A stretch of 64,000 nt of DNA from Microbacterium sp. JZ31. Lineage in GTDB: Bacteria; Actinomycetota; Actinomycetes; Actinomycetales; Microbacteriaceae. The stretch lies in assembly GCF_016805985.1 (NCBI RefSeq), contig NZ_CP017661.1:1798001-1862000 (forward strand). Reading direction: 5' to 3'. The first letter of the stretch is position 1. Every line of letters begins with the position of its first letter. The notes under the pieces are model-generated. The model saw nothing but the letters and a program-made list of their open reading frames with translations, did not search any database and was not told the origin of the DNA. The position numbers and the translations under genes were made by a program. This document shows positions 60,198 through 64,000 of this stretch, one piece after another.

Positions 60198-61546
60198 GCC
60201 TGCCACGTCCCTTCGGGGTCGGCGGGATTGGGCTGCGCCAGCAGGCGGTTCACGCGCGCGGTGAACGCGTCGATCGCGCCCGCGGGGTCGCCGCCGCTGA
60301 GCAGCACGGGCTGGACCGCTGCGCCGAAGTCGCTCTGGAAGTTCGAGCCGGACCCCGTGAACCACGCGGCGGGATCGTAGTTCACGAACGAGGCGGCCTC
60401 GGCGTAGTGCGCCTGCGGGATCAGGTCGGCGTACTCCGGCGATTCGGTCACCGGCAGGTACGCCGGCACGTGGCCCGCGCCGGCCCAGTCGAAGGAGCCC
60501 TTGAGCAGATCCGCCGCGAACCGGTACACGAGGTCGCGCTTGGCGGGATCCGGGCGCGACTGGTGCGGCAGGACGAACGAGTGGGAGTCGGCGTAGACGG
60601 CCTTCGTGCCGTACAGCGTGGGGATCAGCGTGGCGTCGAACGGGATGCCCGCGCCCTCCATCGTGCGCAGCTCCCAGACGCCGGTGACGAACATGCCGCT
60701 GCGCCCCGTCGCGAACTCGGCCACCGCGGAGGCGTAGTCGGCTTCCGGCTGCGCGATGTCGCCGTCCAGCAGTGCCTGCATGAAGGCCAGCGACTCCACG
60801 GCGGCGTCCTTGTCGAGCACCGCGGTGCCGCCCTCCGGGGTCTCCATCGCGAGGCCGTGCTGTGCGTACAGCGTGTAGAACAGTCGCCACATCTGGGCGC
60901 CGTCTCCCAGGTAGCCGTACGACAGTCCGTGGCCCTCGCCGCCGTTCGCATCCCTGGCCGCGGCGGCCACGTCGCGCGCGACCTGCAGGAAGTCGTCGGG
61001 ACCGGTGATCTCCCGCAGCCGGCCGTCGCTGTCGAGCACGCCGGCGGCATCGCAGATATCGCGGTTGTACATGAGCACGAACGGGTGCGCATCGAGCGCG
61101 AGGCTGTAGAGCCTGCCACCCGCGTGTCCGCGCTCCCAGATCGGCGCGGGGAACGTGGACTCGTCGATGCCGAGCTCGGCGAGCCGGTCGAGATCCCACG
61201 TGTCCAGGAGCCCGCCGGGGGCGTATCCCGTGACGCGCGTGGCGTGCATGATCGCCACGTCGGGTGCGCGTCCGCCCGCGCCGGCCATGGCGAGCTTCGT
61301 GTAGTAGGGCGTTCCCCAGGAGAGCACGGTCGGGCGGACGCGGTAGTCGCCCTGCGCGGCGTTGACCGCGTCGAGCATCGACGACATCGTGACGCCGTCG
61401 CCGCCCGAGAGCAGGTGCCAGAACTGCAGATCCTGGGCGCCGCTCGCTCTGCCGGCCGGGGCGCATCCCGCCAGCAGCGAGGCGCCGGCCGTCGCCGCCA
61501 TCCCGGCGAGGAACTGCCTTCGGGTCAGGTTGATCGGTGGTGTCAT
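60194..61546 (-). CDS. Sugar ABC transporter substrate-binding lipoprotein, CUT1 type
   Basis: A 450-residue binding protein. The N-terminus has a twin-arginine-like signal (LTRRQFLAGMAATAG) ending in the lipobox LLAGC. A family-1 (MalE-like) fold follows, with conserved YYTKLAMAGAGGRAPDVAI and WAGAGHVPAYLPV. AAGGGAG stands 5 bases before the ATG at 61546. The context (GH51 gene, LacI regulator) suggests arabino-oligosaccharides as ligands. Confidence 0.93.
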   Translation of the reverse strand: MTPPINLTRRQFLAGMAATAGASLLAGCAPAGRASGAQDLQFWHLLSGGDGVTMSSMLDAVNAAQGDYRVRPTVLSWGTPYYTKLAMAGAGGRAPDVAIMHATRVTGYAPGGLLDTWDLDRLAELGIDESTFPAPIWERGHAGGRLYSLALDAHPFVLMYNRDICDAAGVLDSDGRLREITGPDDFLQVARDVAAAARDANGGEGHGLSYGYLGDGAQMWRLFYTLYAQHGLAMETPEGGTAVLDKDAAVESLAFMQALLDGDIAQPEADYASAVAEFATGRSGMFVTGVWELRTMEGAGIPFDATLIPTLYGTKAVYADSHSFVLPHQSRPDPAKRDLVYRFAADLLKGSFDWAGAGHVPAYLPVTESPEYADLIPQAHYAEAASFVNYDPAAWFTGSGSNFQSDFGAAVQPVLLSGGDPAGAIDAFTARVNRLLAQPNPADPEGTWQA

Positions 61547-61583
61547 GTCACTCCCTTGTGACGCGTGAACCGTGATGGCGACA

Positions 61584-61612
61584 TCATTACATCGATGTAA
61601 TGCAGAGCACAA
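61584..61612 (-). promoter_or_regulatory. Promoter of the arabinoside uptake operon
   Basis: On the minus strand TTGTGC (61612-61607) and TAATGA (61589-61584) are 17 bp apart. The LacI operator fills the spacer and most of the -10, which fits repression by occlusion. Confidence 0.6.
61585..61602. promoter_or_regulatory. LacI-type operator, perfect 18-bp palindrome
   Basis: CATTACATCGATGTAATG has a central CG typical of LacI-family operators and reads the same on both strands. It is 38 bases ahead of the binding-protein ATG and 34 bases past the regulator gene's stop. Confidence 0.8.
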
Positions 61613-61636
61613 GGCTTTCCTCGAGGTCTCCGCCCG

Positions 61637-62665
61637 TCAGCTCGCGCGGGTGGTGCTGGCACGCACGACGATCTCGTGCGGCACCGTGACCGAGCGCGGC
61701 GGGCGCGAGCGATCGCTCATCCGGCTCTCGAGCAGGCCGACGGCCTCGCGCGCGAACAGGGCGAGGTCGAACCGCACCGTCGTCAGCTGTGGCGTGGTGA
61801 ACCGCGAGAGCTCGACGTCGTCGAAGCCGGTCACGAGCACATCGTCGGGCACGCGGATGCCCCGCGCGTGCAGGGCGTGCAGCACTCCGCTCGCGATCGA
61901 ATCGGTGAACGCCACGACCGCATCGAACGCCGCATCCCGGGCGATCAGCTCGCCGACAGCGGATGCCCCGGATTCCGGCGTCCACGGGAAGTGATGCACC
62001 TCGAGCGTGGTGTCCCTCGCGATCCCCGCCTCCTCGAGCGCATCGTGATAGCCCGCCAGACGCAGCCGGCTGGTCGCGGTGGCCCGCTCGGGGTCACGGT
62101 CGCCGCCGACCACGGCGATCCGTCGCGCGCCCCGCTCGATCACGTGCCGCGTGATGTCGCGAGCGGCGCCGCGGCTGTCGATGCCCACGTGATCCGTCTG
62201 CGGCTCCTCCACCTCCCCGATCAGGACCACAGGCGGCAGGTGCTCGGCCCCGGCGACGGCGCTGTCCTCGAGACGGATCGGATTCAGGATCAGCCCGTCC
62301 ACGAGATGGGCACGCGCGCGGGACAGCAGCGCGTACTCCCGCCCCGGTTCGGCTGCCGTCTCCTCCACCTGCAGGGCGAAGCCGCGCTCGTGTGCGACCT
62401 CGACGAGGCAGTGCAGCAGCGCCCCGGAGAACGCCGTCGCGAGGTCCGGCAGCGCGGCCGCGATCGTGCCGGATCGCCCGTTGCGCAGGCCGCGGGCGCT
62501 GAGATTGGGCACGAACTGCAGCGTGTCCATCGCGGCCTGGACGCGCGCGACGGTGTCGGGGCGCACGAAGGTCGTGCCCGTGACGACGTTCGACACCGTC
62601 TTGGGCGACACGCCCGCCAGCAGCGCCACGTCCTTCATGGTGGCGCGCCCGGTCCTCCCCGCCAT
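61637..62665 (-). CDS. LacI-family transcriptional regulator
   Basis: A 342-residue repressor. The helix-turn-helix is TMKDVALLAGVSPKTVSNVV. The hinge-helix region PNLSARGLRNGRSGTIA precedes a periplasmic-binding-like ligand domain (VVGGDRDPERAT, PDDVLVTGFDDVELSRF). It lies directly upstream of the operon it probably controls, through the 61585-61602 palindrome. ATG 62665 has TATCCT 6 bases upstream and no Shine-Dalgarno; ATG 62638 would remove 9 residues. Confidence 0.93.
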   Translation of the reverse strand: MAGRTGRATMKDVALLAGVSPKTVSNVVTGTTFVRPDTVARVQAAMDTLQFVPNLSARGLRNGRSGTIAAALPDLATAFSGALLHCLVEVAHERGFALQVEETAAEPGREYALLSRARAHLVDGLILNPIRLEDSAVAGAEHLPPVVLIGEVEEPQTDHVGIDSRGAARDITRHVIERGARRIAVVGGDRDPERATATSRLRLAGYHDALEEAGIARDTTLEVHHFPWTPESGASAVGELIARDAAFDAVVAFTDSIASGVLHALHARGIRVPDDVLVTGFDDVELSRFTTPQLTTVRFDLALFAREAVGLLESRMSDRSRPPRSVTVPHEIVVRASTTRAS

Positions 62666-62671
62666 CGGGCC

Positions 62672-62677
62672 AGGATA
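62672..62677 (-). promoter_or_regulatory. Leaderless -10 hexamer for the LacI regulator gene
   Basis: TATCCT on the minus strand, 6 bases before the ATG at 62665. Confidence 0.5.
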
Positions 62678-62703
62678 TCCCCGAGGATCGGGCGCGCGTG
62701 TCG

Positions 62704-64000
62704 TCAGGTGAGCGCGGAGGCCCGCGACGGCGAGGTCGGCGCGGCGAAGAACGCGAGCTCGTGGGCGGACGAGATCCGGAACGCCTCGCGCATGGCTGCT
62801 CGCCTGTGCTCCCCTTCCGCGGCCGCGACGCGTGCCACGATGTCGATCGCTCGCCGCGTCGAGGCCGCGAACGCTTCGTCGGCGTAGGTGTCGAGCCAGG
62901 ACACGTATGGATGCTCGGGATGCGAAAGGGCGCTCAGCCTCGTTCCGACATCCTGGTAGAGCCAGAAGCACGGCAGCAGCGCCGCGATCAGGACCGCGTA
63001 ATCGCCGCGGGCGGCGCAGGCGAGGAGATGATCGAGATACGCGGTCGTCGTCTCGCTGGGGCGGACGGCCTCGAGCGCGTCGGGTGTGAGCCAGCTCTCG
63101 TGCAGCTGCAGCTCCGCCGCGATGGCCCCCTGCGCGGCTCCGGCCCAGAACGCCTGCTCGTCGGGTGTCGGCGCGAGGCCGCTGGCCGCCGCGAGCACGC
63201 GGGAGTAGTCGCGGAGGTAGAGCGCGTCCTGCGCGAGGTACCAGAGGAACGCGCTGCGGTCGAGAGTGCCGTCTCCCAGTCCCTGGAGGAAGGAGACCTC
63301 GTCGATCCCCGCTCGGATCTCCCGGATGTCCTCCCACCAGTCGGTCTCGACCTCGTCCGCGGTGGGGCGGGTGACGGTGCCGCCGCGTTCCCAGAGGCCG
63401 GCGAGATGGCTGACCGGTCCGTGACCCGAGCCGACCTCGAGGCTCGCGCCGTGGCGGATGCTCTCGGCGAGCCAGCGCTTGGACTCCCCCACCGCTTCGA
63501 TCCAGTCGCTCGAGCGCGCGTACCGGGCCGCGAGCGCGGAGGACAGCGAGCAGCCGGTGCCGTGCGTGTTCGTCGTGTCGATGCGGACGCCGGGGAACTC
63601 GGCGACCGCGACCGCCTCTCCGCGCGCATCGACGAGGGCGTCGGGCAGATCGGCTCCCGCGAGGTGCCCGCCCTTCGCGAGCACGCGCACGCCGTAACGC
63701 GCGGAGACGCGCGCCGCCTGCGCCACGACCGCCGTCCAGTCGTCCGCCGTCGGCTCATCGGCGAGGATCGCCAGCTCCGGGATGTTCGGGGTGAGCAGGT
63801 GAGCGCGCGAGCTCAGCTGGCGCAGCGCCTCCTCGGCGTCCTCATCGAGCAGGCGGTCGCCGCTCGTGGCGACCATCACCGGGTCGAGCACCACCACCGG
63901 CGGGTCGACGCGATCGAGCCACTCCCGAACGGCGCGAATGACGTCCGCCGTGGCGAGCATCCCGATCTTGACCGCGTCGATCTCCACGTCGTCGGACACC
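62704..64000 (-). CDS. thiD: ThiD-TenA fusion: hydroxymethylpyrimidine (phosphate) kinase / thiaminase II (5' end outside window)
   Basis: 432 codons visible; the N-terminus lies beyond 64000. The first part is the C-terminal two thirds of a ThiD kinase (VVVLDPVMVATSGDRLL, LTPNIPEL, and the anion-hole THGTGCSLSSALAA). After a short linker comes a TenA domain with the catalytic Cys in LLPCFWLYQDVG. ThiD phosphorylates HMP and HMP-P for thiamine synthesis; TenA salvages pyrimidine from degraded thiamine. The fusion joins salvage and activation in one protein. It ends 38 bases before the LacI start. Confidence 0.92.
   Translation of the reverse strand, partial: VSDDVEIDAVKIGMLATADVIRAVREWLDRVDPPVVVLDPVMVATSGDRLLDEDAEEALRQLSSRAHLLTPNIPELAILADEPTADDWTAVVAQAARVSARYGVRVLAKGGHLAGADLPDALVDARGEAVAVAEFPGVRIDTTNTHGTGCSLSSALAARYARSSDWIEAVGESKRWLAESIRHGASLEVGSGHGPVSHLAGLWERGGTVTRPTADEVETDWWEDIREIRAGIDEVSFLQGLGDGTLDRSAFLWYLAQDALYLRDYSRVLAAASGLAPTPDEQAFWAGAAQGAIAAELQLHESWLTPDALEAVRPSETTTAYLDHLLACAARGDYAVLIAALLPCFWLYQDVGTRLSALSHPEHPYVSWLDTYADEAFAASTRRAIDIVARVAAAEGEHRRAAMREAFRISSAHELAFFAAPTSPSRASALT

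Noticed and set aside
1..64000. Mobile elements, prophage or a genomic island
   Set aside because: No transposase, integrase, phage structural gene, terminal inverted repeat or tRNA-anchored direct repeat was seen; the tRNA-Glu at 52727 has no repeated 3' end nearby. Composition looks uniform apart from the satD promoter.

Overview
The window is a contiguous piece of a high-GC actinobacterial chromosome, most likely from a Microbacterium-like member of the Microbacteriaceae. The evidence is a GC content that looks like about 70%, many GTG starts, F420-related fbiA, the actinobacterial glgC/glgA divergon and the gene order leuCD-murA-plsC-gpsA-ddl / thiL / rsmD / recG-coaD-DUF177-rpmF-rnc-mutM. 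I see no transposase, integrase, prophage or CRISPR array. The genus call is inference; no database was searched.

Left arm (1-11.6 kb): a nearly complete phenylacetate (paa) catabolon. A TetR gene cut by the left edge is followed by paaF-paaH-paaZ (+), then paaI-paaK-paaR (-) and paaABCDE-paaG-thioesterase (+). The paaI/paaA divergent promoters share one PaaR-type palindrome, and a second such site precedes paaF. PaaK makes phenylacetyl-CoA, PaaABCE epoxidises it, PaaG isomerises it to the oxepin, PaaZ opens the ring, and PaaF/PaaH carry out beta-oxidation. The final thiolase (PaaJ) is not in the window. PaaC carries a His/Asp-rich pentapeptide-repeat extension.

11.6-32.5 kb: a small lipoprotein, a dipeptide/nickel-type ABC importer with a fused double ATPase, a Kup potassium transporter with an apparent frameshift at its 5' end, ftsY, divergent glgC/glgA, an RlmG/RsmC-like methyltransferase, smc, a leader-peptide-headed unit with two paralogous double-GNAT proteins, and fbiA.

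32.5-49 kb: satD with an AT-rich palindromic promoter, then the conserved block mutM-rnc-rpmF-DUF177-coaD-recG (-), rsmD (+), thiL (-), a DUF3515 lipoprotein (+), a 99-bp tandem repeat array, and ddl-gpsA-plsC-murA-leuD-leuC (-). leuC is preceded by a 17-codon leader peptide with four consecutive Leu codons. Those codons are exactly complementary to the leuC Shine-Dalgarno sequence. terC follows, preceded by what looks like a manganese (yybP-ykoY) riboswitch.

49-64 kb: an ECF-like sigma factor with a DUF4349 membrane protein, an acyl-CoA synthetase, tRNA-Glu(CTC), a metallo-beta-lactamase-fold protein, a PAS histidine kinase coupled to a membrane protein with a degenerate GGDEF domain, an arabinoside uptake/GH51 arabinofuranosidase operon under a LacI regulator with a perfect 18-bp operator, and a ThiD-TenA fusion cut by the right edge.

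A recurring signal runs through the window. At least fifteen genes have a -10 hexamer of the form TAnnnT (or TATCCT) exactly 6-7 bases before their ATG/GTG, which is the signature of leaderless transcripts. It was used to choose several starts.
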